From CAUJGP01 sp964612425 (GTDB lineage Bacteria; Bdellovibrionota; Bdellovibrionia; Bdellovibrionales; Bdellovibrionaceae): DNA of 64,000 nt. The notes below the pieces were generated by a model. It saw only the letters and a list, made by a program, of their open reading frames with translations, did not search any database and had not been told where the DNA came from. Of this stretch, positions 1 through 9,579 are shown one piece after another. The translations under genes were made by a program, and so were the position numbers. Position 1 is the stretch's first letter, and each line of letters begins with the position of its first letter. The DNA lies in assembly GCA_964612425.1 (NCBI GenBank), contig CAZTDX010000005.1:1-64000 (forward strand). The letters are read 5' to 3'.

Positions 1-30
1 TTTTTGAGTAAAAATGTGATATAGGGTTAG

Positions 31-66
31 AGTTCCCCTACGTTGAGTGAGATTTAAACTTTTTCA
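31..66 (-). repeat. Dispersed repeat, copy 1 (over the ctaA 3' end)
   Basis: On the minus strand these 36 bases match 25937-25972 at 35 of 36 positions (core gtttaaatctcactcaacg). The copy spans the ctaA stop codon, so part of the element is translated. The element may extend further left, beyond the window edge. Confidence 0.7.
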
Positions 67-1094
67 GCAGAGTCTAAGCTCCAGCGAAGCCATAGCAAAT
101 AAAGCAAAACTAAGGCGGCTCCAACCTGATGGAGTACGGCAACTGGAAGTGGAACTTTAAAAATAAGCGTTAAGATTCCTAAAGTAAATTGCAATCCAAT
201 GACGGCCAAAAGACCAACTATTTTATTTTTATGGAGCTTTAAAGTTTCTTTGAATCCAAATTTAAAAACGATAAACAAACTCATCAAAAGTAAACACCAT
301 GCCAGTGTTCGATGTATCCATTGCACCAAAATTGGATTTTCAAAAATATTTTTCCATTGAGGGAGTAAACTCCAAGCGCCCAGTGGAAAAATCTCACCAT
401 TCATATCTGGGAATGTATTAAAAATAAATCCCGCGCGAAGACCTGCAACTAGCGCACCATAAAAGATTTGAAGTACAATGACTCCTAGCATGACATTTAA
501 GAATTTACTTAAGTTATTTGGGCGCAAATTCTCAATTTTAGTTTCGCTTTGCTCATCTGCTAACGTCCATACAAGACGCCAAAAATAGGATAAAATAAAA
601 AAAGCTAAAAGGAGATGAAGAGCTAATCGATAATGACTCACTTGAGGTTGATTCACCAAGCCACTGGCCACCATTATCCAACCAACAGCACCTTGTAACC
701 CACCGAGAAGAAATCCAATTAAGTATCGCAAGGCTAAACTTCGATTTAAAATTCCCTTCCACCAAAAAAAAGCCCACGGAATTAAAAAAACAACGCCCAT
801 TAATCGACCCAAAAGACGATGAAAATACTCCCAAAAAAAGATCCACTGAAACTCAGATAAACTCATCCCCTGATTGACCAACTGATATTGAGGAGAATTC
901 TGATATTTATTAAAAACCTCAAGCCAATCGGTTGTTGTTAAGGGAGGAATTGCTCCCATGAGGGGCTTCCACTCAACGATTGATAATCCCGAGCCCGTTA
1001 ACCGCGTCACTGCCCCAATGACAATCATCATAGCAATCATTAAACATAATATTAAAGTCCATAAGATGAGTTTTTGCTTTTGTTTCTGATCCAT
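54..1094 (-). CDS. ctaA: Heme A synthase (CtaA/COX15 family)
   Basis: Integral inner-membrane enzyme that oxidises the C8 methyl of heme O to a formyl group, giving heme A for aa3-type cytochrome c oxidase. The 346-residue length and about eight hydrophobic segments fit the family. The N-terminal GAVTRLTGSGLS stretch, the EYFHR motif (His92), His160, QWIHR (His261) and VLHQVGAA (His322) supply the four conserved heme-ligand histidines. The first extracellular loop lacks the Cys pair of the Bacillus-type enzymes, so it resembles the COX15/alphaproteobacterial type. An AAGGG ribosome binding site lies just before the ATG. The last codons lie inside a repeat that recurs downstream of ahpC. No oxidase subunit genes are adjacent in this window. 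Confidence 0.93.
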   Translation of the reverse strand: MDQKQKQKLILWTLILCLMIAMMIVIGAVTRLTGSGLSIVEWKPLMGAIPPLTTTDWLEVFNKYQNSPQYQLVNQGMSLSEFQWIFFWEYFHRLLGRLMGVVFLIPWAFFWWKGILNRSLALRYLIGFLLGGLQGAVGWIMVASGLVNQPQVSHYRLALHLLLAFFILSYFWRLVWTLADEQSETKIENLRPNNLSKFLNVMLGVIVLQIFYGALVAGLRAGFIFNTFPDMNGEIFPLGAWSLLPQWKNIFENPILVQWIHRTLAWCLLLMSLFIVFKFGFKETLKLHKNKIVGLLAVIGLQFTLGILTLIFKVPLPVAVLHQVGAALVLLYLLWLRWSLDSAEKV

Positions 1095-1435
1095 TTTACC
1101 CTTTTTTTTAGTTGAAAAATCACGCCAGGTCTAACCTATATTGGTCCAGAGATCACGCTAAAAATAAGAATTATAAGAGGGAAAACATAAATTTCATTAC
1201 ACACTCAGCTCAGCGAATTGAAAAAAACTCAGAAAAATGTGACCTCATTGAGAATAAAAATCAAAAAGAATGGTTTTTAAAGTATAAAGAGCTTCCAACT
1301 AAATCACCCTCAAGATCAAGGTCTAGGCTAAAAAAATAGTAATGCCAACGAGATTCACTGCTGCTTAAAATCTAAATAGAGAACTTAATAAAATTTTTAA
1401 AAATGAAATTCCTAAAATTGACTGGAGAAATAGCT
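1095..1435. other. Gene-free region between divergent ctaA and the GMC oxidoreductase gene
   Basis: About 340 bases with no convincing gene. A 75-codon frame from a TTG at 1112 is open but has no ribosome binding site, a composition rich in Lys, Asn, Arg and Ser, and no recognisable domain. The stretch presumably holds the promoters of the two divergent genes; no clear operator or hairpin was seen. Confidence 0.5.
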
Positions 1436-3454
1436 ATGTCGGGAGATGAGAAAAAAACTAACGATCGTAGAGAATTTTTAAAAATTACAGGTGCTACTAT
1501 CGCTGGAGCTGCTGCCGGAGTTGTCGGAAGTAAAATCAATGACTCCCAAAATACTAACGACTTAAAAACTAAAAATATAGAACTCTCCTCCTTTGAAAAA
1601 AGTTCTGAACCTTACCCTCAACCTAAAAGGAATCGACTATCCAGTGATTTATCTGGATTAAAATCCGAATATAAAGTCATTGTGATTGGCTCTGGATATG
1701 GCGCTTCCGTAATGGCAGCACGAATTGCTGAAAAAAGTAAATCCCTTGGATTAAATGCGGGCGACTTCTGTATGCTTGAGCGAGGATTAGAACGACAGCC
1801 GGGTGAATTCCCCAATAAAGTTGATTTCTTTGATTTTAATAAAGACCCAAAAAATGCAGCTCTCCATTTGCGAAATGAATCTGAAAATCCCCTTGGTCTA
1901 TATGAGTTACACGGAACTGGTGACACAGACGTTATCGTGGGTAACAGTCTCGGTGGAACTTCAAATATTAATGCCAATGTAGCACTTGAGCCACTCCCCA
2001 ATGTTTTTACTGAATTTCCTGATCGATGGCCAGAAGGATATTCTTTGGATTCACTAAAACCTCATTTTAAAAAAGTAAAAGAAATGCTCTCTACGGAAAA
2101 GTGGAACGAAGACACCATGGGCAAGCTCTCCAAGGTTGAGTTTATGAAACAGTGCAAAGATAAAATTGCTACAGAGTTTCAAGCATCTTCAGATGAAGAT
2201 AAAAAAGTACAATTCAATTACTTAGATATTGCTGTCAATTTATCAAATTTAGATAAAACAACGAATCCGCATGGAGTGTATCAAAATAAATGCTCTCTTT
2301 GTGGTGATTGCGTTACGGGTTGCAACGTTGGCGCTAAAAATACCTTGATCATGAATTATCTTCCCTTTGCGAAAAATCGAGGACTACAAATTTTCACTCA
2401 AATTGAAGTTGTATCTATAAGTGAAAACTCCACCAAAGGTGGATATGATTTAAATGTAAAAATTTATACTGATAATTCGCTCTATGGTTATAGTCACCAA
2501 ACTAATTCTGATAAGATAATAGAAAAAACCATATTTGCTAAAAATGTGATTATTGGGGCTGGTACCATAGGAACATTTAAAATTTTACAACGTTCAGTAG
2601 ATAATAATGGTCTCAGTTTGTCTGAAAAACTTGGACATCACTATTCTGGCAATGCCGATGTCCTCGGAACTTGTTACAATAGTAACTTACAAACAGATAG
2701 TATTGGATATGGTACTGAGGAGAACCCACAAAGACGTGTTGGGCCAACAATCGTTTCGATTCTTGATATGAGGCAAGATCCAAAGAATAGATTTTTAATT
2801 GAAGATGGAGCCTTCCCTTCCGCTTTAACAAATATTCTTCGCAAATCTTTTGCCTTTGCTGGACAAACAGTCGCCGTTCAAGAAGGAAAGCATACCAATT
2901 CAGAGCGTTTGAACAAAGATTTAAAAATTGGTGAATTAAAAAATGATGGTGCCCTTAACCACTCCATGTGTTACCTAGCAATGGGTCATGATTCTTCATC
3001 TGGGAGAATGTATTTAAAAGACGGACAAGTTAAAATCAAATGGAAAAATAAAGAAGATAAATTAAATTTGGGCCAAGAAACACCGCTCAACCAAGCTAAA
3101 AAAGCTTTTGTTTATATGAGCGAACTTACTGGGGGAATAAATTTTGAAAACCCCAGAACTAAATTTGAAGTTCTCGATTTTAAACCATCTAAAGATGGAA
3201 GCCTCCTAAAAAAAGGAGGAGTTCCAGTGAGTGTCCATGCCCTAGGAGGTTGTTGCATGGCTGATAGGTTTGACAAGGGTGTCGTCAATGGCAAAGGACA
3301 AGTTTTTCGAAAAAATGGATCTCTTTATAAAGGTTTGTATATAGCCGATGGATCAGTAGTACCAGTGGCTATTGAAGCGAATCCCTTTTTGACCATTTCG
3401 GCCATTGCTGAATACTTTGCAGAAAATATTAAAAAAGAAGATCTAAACACTTAA
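1436..3454 (+). CDS. Tat-exported GMC oxidoreductase, ChoD-like (1)
   Basis: Flavoprotein of the glucose-methanol-choline family, closest by motif to the ChoD-type cholesterol oxidase-like branch; the substrate is unknown. The ATG at 1436 is preferred over the in-frame ATG at 1403 because GGAG sits 8 bases before it. The N-terminus carries a twin-arginine signal (DRREFLKITG followed by an Ala/Gly-rich segment), implying export of the folded, FAD-loaded enzyme. The Rossmann motif GSGYGAS is near residue 85. A C-x2-C-x2-C-x3-C cluster (Cys286, 289, 292, 296) precedes GAKNTL, as is usual in this branch. The C-terminal catalytic motif reads HALGGCC near residue 601, where HPLGG is usual. A paralogue lies at 5944-7887, with a hydrolase gene between them. 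Confidence 0.85.
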   Translation: MSGDEKKTNDRREFLKITGATIAGAAAGVVGSKINDSQNTNDLKTKNIELSSFEKSSEPYPQPKRNRLSSDLSGLKSEYKVIVIGSGYGASVMAARIAEKSKSLGLNAGDFCMLERGLERQPGEFPNKVDFFDFNKDPKNAALHLRNESENPLGLYELHGTGDTDVIVGNSLGGTSNINANVALEPLPNVFTEFPDRWPEGYSLDSLKPHFKKVKEMLSTEKWNEDTMGKLSKVEFMKQCKDKIATEFQASSDEDKKVQFNYLDIAVNLSNLDKTTNPHGVYQNKCSLCGDCVTGCNVGAKNTLIMNYLPFAKNRGLQIFTQIEVVSISENSTKGGYDLNVKIYTDNSLYGYSHQTNSDKIIEKTIFAKNVIIGAGTIGTFKILQRSVDNNGLSLSEKLGHHYSGNADVLGTCYNSNLQTDSIGYGTEENPQRRVGPTIVSILDMRQDPKNRFLIEDGAFPSALTNILRKSFAFAGQTVAVQEGKHTNSERLNKDLKIGELKNDGALNHSMCYLAMGHDSSSGRMYLKDGQVKIKWKNKEDKLNLGQETPLNQAKKAFVYMSELTGGINFENPRTKFEVLDFKPSKDGSLLKKGGVPVSVHALGGCCMADRFDKGVVNGKGQVFRKNGSLYKGLYIADGSVVPVAIEANPFLTISAIAEYFAENIKKEDLNT

Positions 3455-3501
3455 TCTTTAAAGCATAACTATTTATTATTTACCTCTCGCGAATGAAAGG
3501 C

Positions 3502-5676
3502 CTATTTAATATAGGTCTTCAAATGCTCAGATATAAGAGGATAGACATCTTTCTCGGCATTTTCGCCAAAGATGCTGTCAAGATGTCCATATCCATCGAT
3601 AATTCTTAATTGAATGCGAGCCTTGGTTTCATTGCGTTCATTTTCACTGGAAGCAATTTCTAATTGAGATTTCAATACTGCTTGATAGGATTTTTCTGTC
3701 CCTTTCAACAACCAAGTTTTATTTTCTCTTCCATGAATAAAGGTGATAGGCATCGTGAGGCGTTTTAAATTTTCAGGAGTATCATAAACCTCCTCACCCT
3801 TTGAATTAACGATATGACCTTTTTCAGTTATCGCCATTAATTGACGGATATGCCCCATTCCTACCGGACCAAAAATTTCAGCAAGTCCATGATCAATCAT
3901 AGCATCACTGAGATTTTCATTTCTATATAACTCACCAAAAATAAATAAAATCCTATGATGAGCATCACTCATTAATAATTTACGATCATTCTCCGTTAAG
4001 ATTTCACCTACTTTCGGTATCATGGGTGTTGTCAGTGCGCTGAAGGCACTAAAGACACGATCAAATCCCGACTCAGCTAAATTATCTTTATTGACATAAT
4101 TGGGACTCGATGACAGGTATTTTATTTTTCGTTGCTCCTTTAAAAAAGGGCCTAATAAAGCAATCTGAGCGCGTTTCTCTTCAGGAACTTCAGCATAAAT
4201 TGAAACTTGCGAAGATAATACAGACTTAATAACTCCGGGATTCAAATTGGCAAGCTTCCCATCGTTTAATCCACTCAAAAGTGACATAAATAAAGTTGTC
4301 GACCCATAACAATGGCCCACTAAATGAACGCCTGAGGCTCCAGTCACCTCTAAGACTTTTTGAATTGCAAATGGAATATCTAAGAGCGCAATGCTGTCCG
4401 CCGAGTAAGAGTCAATTTTTGCTTCTGGATAGTGAATATTGGCTCTAAAGTCCACAAGCCAAACATCACGATTTTCTTTAACGAGATGTTCCACTAAATT
4501 GGAATTGGTTGTGGTCTGAGTAAAAATTCCATTATCAACACCCAAGCCAGGTATAAGGACGACTGGATTTTGACTCGATTCATTTTGAAGAGTTTCAGCA
4601 TTATAACGATGAAGCTTTAACAAAATAGATTGATGAGAATCTTTACTTACTGGTGATCGGTATGTATAGATTCTTTCTTCAACTCCAGGAGTTAAATTGA
4701 TCATTCTATCCTTAGTATTTTGAGGGTGATTGAAAAGTTTGAATAATTTTTCTGGCAAAGACTGTAAAAATTGAATAATACTTGTGGTACTAAATCTCTT
4801 TTCTGATTTAAATCCATTCAATGTAGGATCGATAAATACTTGCCATAGGGAACTCGCAAAGTATGCCACAAAATTGGTTAAAGCGAGAGAATCTTCAATT
4901 AAATCAGCATTATTGAGTCCTTCTTTTAATTGCTGGAAATGGATTTTATTATTCAAAATTTCATTTAATGTTATGGATTGACTCCCATCAGGCCTAACCA
5001 CTGACATTGTCGTCATCTGCGTAACGAAATCCTCAGGTAAAATATTCAATTTACCACGGGCAATCACAACTCCCTTTTCCCTAGCTTCACGGATATCCCA
5101 CGAATCATTATACTCTAAAATAGTCGTATAGAGGGTCGAAGTGTCTTTCCATATTTCTGAAACAGAAATATTTTTTTCATCTTTATGAACTGATTTAAAG
5201 CCATACATTAAATATGTCTTAGAGCCTTTTTTAAACTTCATGGAATAACACATTTTTTTTAATAAACTATTTTTATTCTCAGGTTCACAAGCTCCATCGG
5301 TAAGAAGTCGAAAGTCTCCATTTTCAACGGTTAACTCTTCAGTAAGCTCTGTATCACCAAATAAGTTTGTTTTTACATAACCGTTCATAGTTCCAGATCT
5401 GTTGACATCATGAAAGCGCATTTCTCGGGTATCACTTACTTGAACCGTGAGGTGAAACATAAAATTAAACTGATTGCCTGAATTGAGTTGTGCCTTCTCA
5501 AAATCCTGATCGTATTTTTGTAAATCACTTTCAAAGCCACCAGATAATCGCTCTTGAGTTTTAGAGATAAAACCCTTCATTTTCTCGGTAAATTTAATTC
5601 CATTTGCAGGTGAAATAACGGCAAAAAATTGAACCAATATAGCTAGGAATAAATTATAATATGATTTTTTAAGCAT
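3502..5676 (-). CDS. Secreted alpha/beta hydrolase with Cys nucleophile
   Basis: Sec-type signal peptide (LKKSYYNLFLAILVQFFAV), then an N-terminal region of about 200 residues, then an alpha/beta-hydrolase fold. The oxyanion region is VVLIPGLG and the nucleophile elbow is GHCYGS, with Cys456 in the place of the usual Ser, as in PHA synthases. The catalytic His is probably His698 in GYGHLD. The acid is not obvious: the expected strand reads HGREN. The ATG at 5676 is chosen because AGGTG lies 7 bases before it; an in-frame ATG at 5691 has no such site. From family knowledge, the N-terminal part (MNGYV, WKDTSTLY) resembles a module found between GMC oxidoreductase and hydrolase domains in some fused proteins. 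Flanking GMC genes support a shared lipid or sterol-ester pathway. The substrate is unknown. Confidence 0.75.
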   Translation of the reverse strand: MLKKSYYNLFLAILVQFFAVISPANGIKFTEKMKGFISKTQERLSGGFESDLQKYDQDFEKAQLNSGNQFNFMFHLTVQVSDTREMRFHDVNRSGTMNGYVKTNLFGDTELTEELTVENGDFRLLTDGACEPENKNSLLKKMCYSMKFKKGSKTYLMYGFKSVHKDEKNISVSEIWKDTSTLYTTILEYNDSWDIREAREKGVVIARGKLNILPEDFVTQMTTMSVVRPDGSQSITLNEILNNKIHFQQLKEGLNNADLIEDSLALTNFVAYFASSLWQVFIDPTLNGFKSEKRFSTTSIIQFLQSLPEKLFKLFNHPQNTKDRMINLTPGVEERIYTYRSPVSKDSHQSILLKLHRYNAETLQNESSQNPVVLIPGLGVDNGIFTQTTTNSNLVEHLVKENRDVWLVDFRANIHYPEAKIDSYSADSIALLDIPFAIQKVLEVTGASGVHLVGHCYGSTTLFMSLLSGLNDGKLANLNPGVIKSVLSSQVSIYAEVPEEKRAQIALLGPFLKEQRKIKYLSSSPNYVNKDNLAESGFDRVFSAFSALTTPMIPKVGEILTENDRKLLMSDAHHRILFIFGELYRNENLSDAMIDHGLAEIFGPVGMGHIRQLMAITEKGHIVNSKGEEVYDTPENLKRLTMPITFIHGRENKTWLLKGTEKSYQAVLKSQLEIASSENERNETKARIQLRIIDGYGHLDSIFGENAEKDVYPLISEHLKTYIK

Positions 5677-5943
5677 AAATAGGCACCTCATACAAGTTAA
5701 CCAATTTTATCTATGCAAAATTGAAACAACGTTCACTTGAAATAAGTAATGATATAAGTGTAAAAACTTTAATCAGAGTCAACAATTGGCAGGCCGATTC
5801 TAAATTTTTCTGAAAACTAGATCTATCACTAGACTTTTGTATGATCGATAAAACTTATTGAGTTGAGTCTGCAATTTAGTCAGTGGCATAATTTTTAAGA
5901 GCTTATTTTTAAATATCGATTTATTTTCTTAGGGAGGTCTTCC

Positions 5944-7887
5944 TTGTCTGAAAACTCAAATAATTCTAAACAAAAAAAGTGGAGTCGAAGGGATTTACTC
6001 GTCGCAGGCGGCGGAGTGGCTGCAGGTGTCATCATTGGATCAAACCTTCACAAAAATAATTCAAATTCTGAAAACAAAGATCGTGTTCAAAGCTTAACAC
6101 CCCAAGGGCGCACCCAGCAGTCATCAAATTTACCATTAGCTAAGAGATACTCTGATCCCTTAAGTGACGACCTTCAGGAACTCATCCAAAATAAATCAAC
6201 TTGGGATATCATCATTATTGGTTCAGGTTATGGTGGATCGATTATGGCCGCTCGATTAGCAGAAAAATATCCAAACAAAAATATAGCTATTTTAGAACGT
6301 GGTAAGGAGTATCGGCATGAAGCCACTGGTAATAATAAAATATTCCCAGAAAGTGCAGAACAAATGCTTTCTCAATTTAAAAGTCATATAAATCCTCTGG
6401 GACTCTTTGAACTTCATCCTAGCAAACATATGAATGTTCTTGTGGGCTCAGGCATTGGTGGAACCTCGCTTATCAATGCGGGAGTCTTTATTGAACCGAG
6501 TGCGAAAGTTTTTAAGCAACCGGAATGGCCTAATGAACTGAAAGATAAAAATACTCTCAACCCATATTTTAAAAAAGTTCGTGAAACCATTGGCGTCAAT
6601 CCCTATAAAAAAAGTATTAAAGCGGGCACTGAAGCATTGAGAAATAAAAAGTTTGAACAAAGTGTCAGAAATTTAGCTAGTACGAAAAATTCTTCAAATG
6701 CAAAGTCATCACAACCGCAGTTTAACGAGCTTGATTTAGCTATTACTTTTGATGCTAAAATCCCTCGAGGAGAGTTCCAAGAAAACCAATTCGGCGGCTT
6801 ACAAAGTGGTTGTGTGCAATGCAGCGGTTGCTATACCGGATGCAACGTGGGAGCAAAGAACACACTCGATAAAAATTATTTACCATTAGCTAAAACCAAT
6901 AAAGTTAAGATATTCTCTGGCGTTGAAGTCGATTCAATTATAAAAAACGGATCAAACAATTATGAAATAAAAATTATCGCTCGAGAAACTTCTAGTCCAC
7001 TGAACCCTCAGCGATTAAGCATTAATACAAAAAATGTGGTCGTTTCCGCAGGCACTATGGGAACTTTTAAAATTTTAAAAAAATCCTCAATCAATATCTC
7101 ACCACTTTTTGGTAAGCAATTTACTTCCAATGGGGATTACGTCAATGCCGCCATAAACGTCCAAGAACCAACTGATATTTTAGGCTGGCCAACCCAAGGT
7201 GGGTCAAACGTTCAAAAACCAAATATAGGTCCGGTCATTATTTCTGTCGCTGATTTCCGCCAAGATAATCCAAACACTGATTCGCAAAATCCTCTTGAAA
7301 ATGAATTTATTGTTGTTGAGAGTGGTATTCCTTCAGGATGGCAGCCGGCACTGAGCCCTACTCTAAGACCTAACCAGGCAGGATTGCAAAAGTCCGTTGC
7401 CTACTTTGCTATTGGTCACGATAATTTGAGTCAAATGGGCGAGCTAAAACTAAATAATAATAATTTAGTGGGTTCTGAAATAGTCACCGTTGAATGGCCA
7501 GCAGTCCTCAAAGATGAACCGGCTTATATTTCAAAAATGAAAGATGGAATGAGTGAATTAGCGGAACAAATGAAGGGAAAACTTGCTGCTCCCAATAAAA
7601 TTATGAAAGATTATATTCAACCAATGCTCAGTAAAGTGGGCGCTGAGCCCGCTCAACTACCTTTAACGACCGTTCACCCCCTTGGTGGTTGCAAAATGGG
7701 GAATTCGATCAGTGACGGTGTGGTTAATCATCTTGGGCAGGTTTTTGATCCCAATAGCCTCGGAGGGGTCCATGATGGACTTTACATTTGTGATGGGTCG
7801 ATCATTCCCCGCTCCCTTGGTTGCCATCCCATTTTAACCATCTCAGCACTTGCAGAGTATATGGCAGAAAAATGCACCATCGCTTAA
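5944..7887 (+). CDS. Tat-exported GMC oxidoreductase, ChoD-like (2)
   Basis: Second FAD-dependent GMC oxidoreductase, 647 residues, paralogous to the one at 1436-3454. It starts at a TTG preceded by GGGAGGT. The twin-arginine signal is WSRRDLLVAGGG. The FAD-binding GSGYGGS lies near residue 93, the Cys cluster is Cys290, 293, 296 and 300 followed by GAKNTLDKNYL, and the catalytic C-terminal motif is HPLGGCKMG near residue 578, in its canonical form. It is divergent from the hydrolase gene across a 267-bp promoter region. Keeping two diverged copies suggests different substrates or partners. A cholesterol or steroid substrate is only a family-based guess. Confidence 0.86.
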   Translation: MSENSNNSKQKKWSRRDLLVAGGGVAAGVIIGSNLHKNNSNSENKDRVQSLTPQGRTQQSSNLPLAKRYSDPLSDDLQELIQNKSTWDIIIIGSGYGGSIMAARLAEKYPNKNIAILERGKEYRHEATGNNKIFPESAEQMLSQFKSHINPLGLFELHPSKHMNVLVGSGIGGTSLINAGVFIEPSAKVFKQPEWPNELKDKNTLNPYFKKVRETIGVNPYKKSIKAGTEALRNKKFEQSVRNLASTKNSSNAKSSQPQFNELDLAITFDAKIPRGEFQENQFGGLQSGCVQCSGCYTGCNVGAKNTLDKNYLPLAKTNKVKIFSGVEVDSIIKNGSNNYEIKIIARETSSPLNPQRLSINTKNVVVSAGTMGTFKILKKSSINISPLFGKQFTSNGDYVNAAINVQEPTDILGWPTQGGSNVQKPNIGPVIISVADFRQDNPNTDSQNPLENEFIVVESGIPSGWQPALSPTLRPNQAGLQKSVAYFAIGHDNLSQMGELKLNNNNLVGSEIVTVEWPAVLKDEPAYISKMKDGMSELAEQMKGKLAAPNKIMKDYIQPMLSKVGAEPAQLPLTTVHPLGGCKMGNSISDGVVNHLGQVFDPNSLGGVHDGLYICDGSIIPRSLGCHPILTISALAEYMAEKCTIA

Positions 7888-7923
7888 GATCACCAAAACA
7901 AAAGTAGTCTAAATTAATTTTGT

Positions 7924-9579
7924 TTAATGAGCTAAACGACCCTTACGAACAAGGGTCGTGACTAAAACGTATACAAGGTGAACAAATATAAATGCTGAAA
8001 CGTATTCTACTCCACCGGCGCCAAAACCATAAGAGTGAAGACCTGCCCCCAGTACATAATTAACCCCATACCATGCCATAATAACTAGTGAAAACGTCAC
8101 AACGGCCGAGACAAGCATGCCAAAATCACGAATCACTCCATTAATCCTGCCATGGAGAACAGCCAAATATCCAAGAAGTGCAATCAAGGCCCAAGTTTCT
8201 TTTGGATCCCATCCCCAAAATCGCCCCCAAGAGTAATCGGCCCACACGCCCCCTAAGATAATTCCCGCAGCGAGCAAAACAATTCCTATTTGAAAGCTTC
8301 GATAGACGCCATTGACGATAGATTTTAATCGATCTTTCCATTGTGCTTCACCTCTTAAAACGTAGTACAAACCAAGATCCCCTAAAGCAAAGGCTACAAA
8401 GAATGCCGAATAACTGATGGTGATTGTCAGTACGTGAACCGTCAGCCAAAAATTACTTCTTAATACAGGTTCCAGGGGCTGCAAAGTTGGATCTAATATC
8501 GACGGAGCCATGTCAGTTAGTATTAAACAAAATGTTGCCACTAATGGACCAGCTAATAAGGTCACTCCAAACTTGTACACTTTCTCAAGAAGAAGCGAGA
8601 AGAACACCGCTCCCCAACTCACCCACACCACAGTCTCAAACATATTAGAAACCGGAGGTCGCTCCGTTAAATACATTCGAAGGCCAAATCCATAGGTATG
8701 AAAGGCCCATCCAATAAGAGCAAAAACCCACACGCCCCGTTGCCACGAGGTTTTCCCCGAAAGCCAAACAAAAATAAAAATCAATACAGACACTAAGTAA
8801 CAAAACCATGCCCATCGAAAGGGATTAATTTCATTGTAGTGAACTTCCAAACTGATGATCGAATCAGAAGGGTATAGAGATACATTCTCGCTCATGGCTG
8901 ACTGCTTAAACTCATCCACCGCTTTTTGCAAAGTATCGCCACTGTTTGATCCAGCAACTCCAGAAAGTGAACCTAAAAAAGCTTTGGTTAATTTTACAAA
9001 CAGCTCTTGTTTAGAAGGCTCTACTTCATTTAAGGAGGCCCATTTATTTCCTGTTTTGGGAGGCCATAGGGCTAACCACTGCCCCGCTGTAATAGATTTA
9101 AAAGTCCAAATTTGATTTTCTAATCGTTGAAGGGCTTGAAAATAGGGATCAAGCTTTTCCTTTCCCTCTCGCTTTGAATTCAAGTCTTGCATCAACAGAG
9201 GAAGACGGTCTGATTTTAAAATTTCATTGACTGAAAAATATCGTTTCTCTTTTGGAAAGCGCAATGCTTCCTTCACACCCACGTGCTGAATTTCAAAAAA
9301 TTCACGATCAGCCCAAGTTTCAGGAGCGAGCATCAACGTAAACATAATCTCATAAGCAGGCTTCTTCTCATACGTTGACTTGCCATAAATGACCGCCAAC
9401 GCCTCTCGTGCTAAAGTATCATAAGGTTTAACTCGCCCTTCCGCTTGTACGGGAAGATACTTCACCGGCGCCGTGGCACTTGAACTATTTGAAAAATCTG
9501 CCCTTGAAACGGATAAAAAAGATAAACTGATAAAATAAAAAATAAATAAAAAATAGTTACTTAAAACGTTAGTTTTCAT
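7924..9579 (-). CDS. ccsA: Cytochrome c biogenesis protein CcsA/ResC, long form
   Basis: Heme-handling membrane subunit of system II cytochrome c maturation, which delivers heme to apocytochromes outside the inner membrane together with ResB. The C-terminal half has many membrane spans and the WWD-type heme-binding signature (GRFWGWDPKETWA, near residues 452-464), plus conserved histidines, including the last in AGLHSYGFG. An extra periplasmic domain of about 250 residues follows the N-terminal signal segment, as in other long CcsA forms. The ATG at 9579 overlaps the resB stop by 11 bases and has AAGGG just before it, so it is preferred over a longer frame reaching 9645 inside resB. Confidence 0.9.
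   Translation of the reverse strand: MKTNVLSNYFLFIFYFISLSFLSVSRADFSNSSSATAPVKYLPVQAEGRVKPYDTLAREALAVIYGKSTYEKKPAYEIMFTLMLAPETWADREFFEIQHVGVKEALRFPKEKRYFSVNEILKSDRLPLLMQDLNSKREGKEKLDPYFQALQRLENQIWTFKSITAGQWLALWPPKTGNKWASLNEVEPSKQELFVKLTKAFLGSLSGVAGSNSGDTLQKAVDEFKQSAMSENVSLYPSDSIISLEVHYNEINPFRWAWFCYLVSVLIFIFVWLSGKTSWQRGVWVFALIGWAFHTYGFGLRMYLTERPPVSNMFETVVWVSWGAVFFSLLLEKVYKFGVTLLAGPLVATFCLILTDMAPSILDPTLQPLEPVLRSNFWLTVHVLTITISYSAFFVAFALGDLGLYYVLRGEAQWKDRLKSIVNGVYRSFQIGIVLLAAGIILGGVWADYSWGRFWGWDPKETWALIALLGYLAVLHGRINGVIRDFGMLVSAVVTFSLVIMAWYGVNYVLGAGLHSYGFGAGGVEYVSAFIFVHLVYVLVTTLVRKGRLAH

Noticed and set aside
1112..1339. 75-codon open frame on the + strand
   Set aside because: TTG start with no ribosome binding site, biased Lys/Asn/Arg/Ser content and no domain or signal peptide; probably chance in an AT-rich intergenic region.
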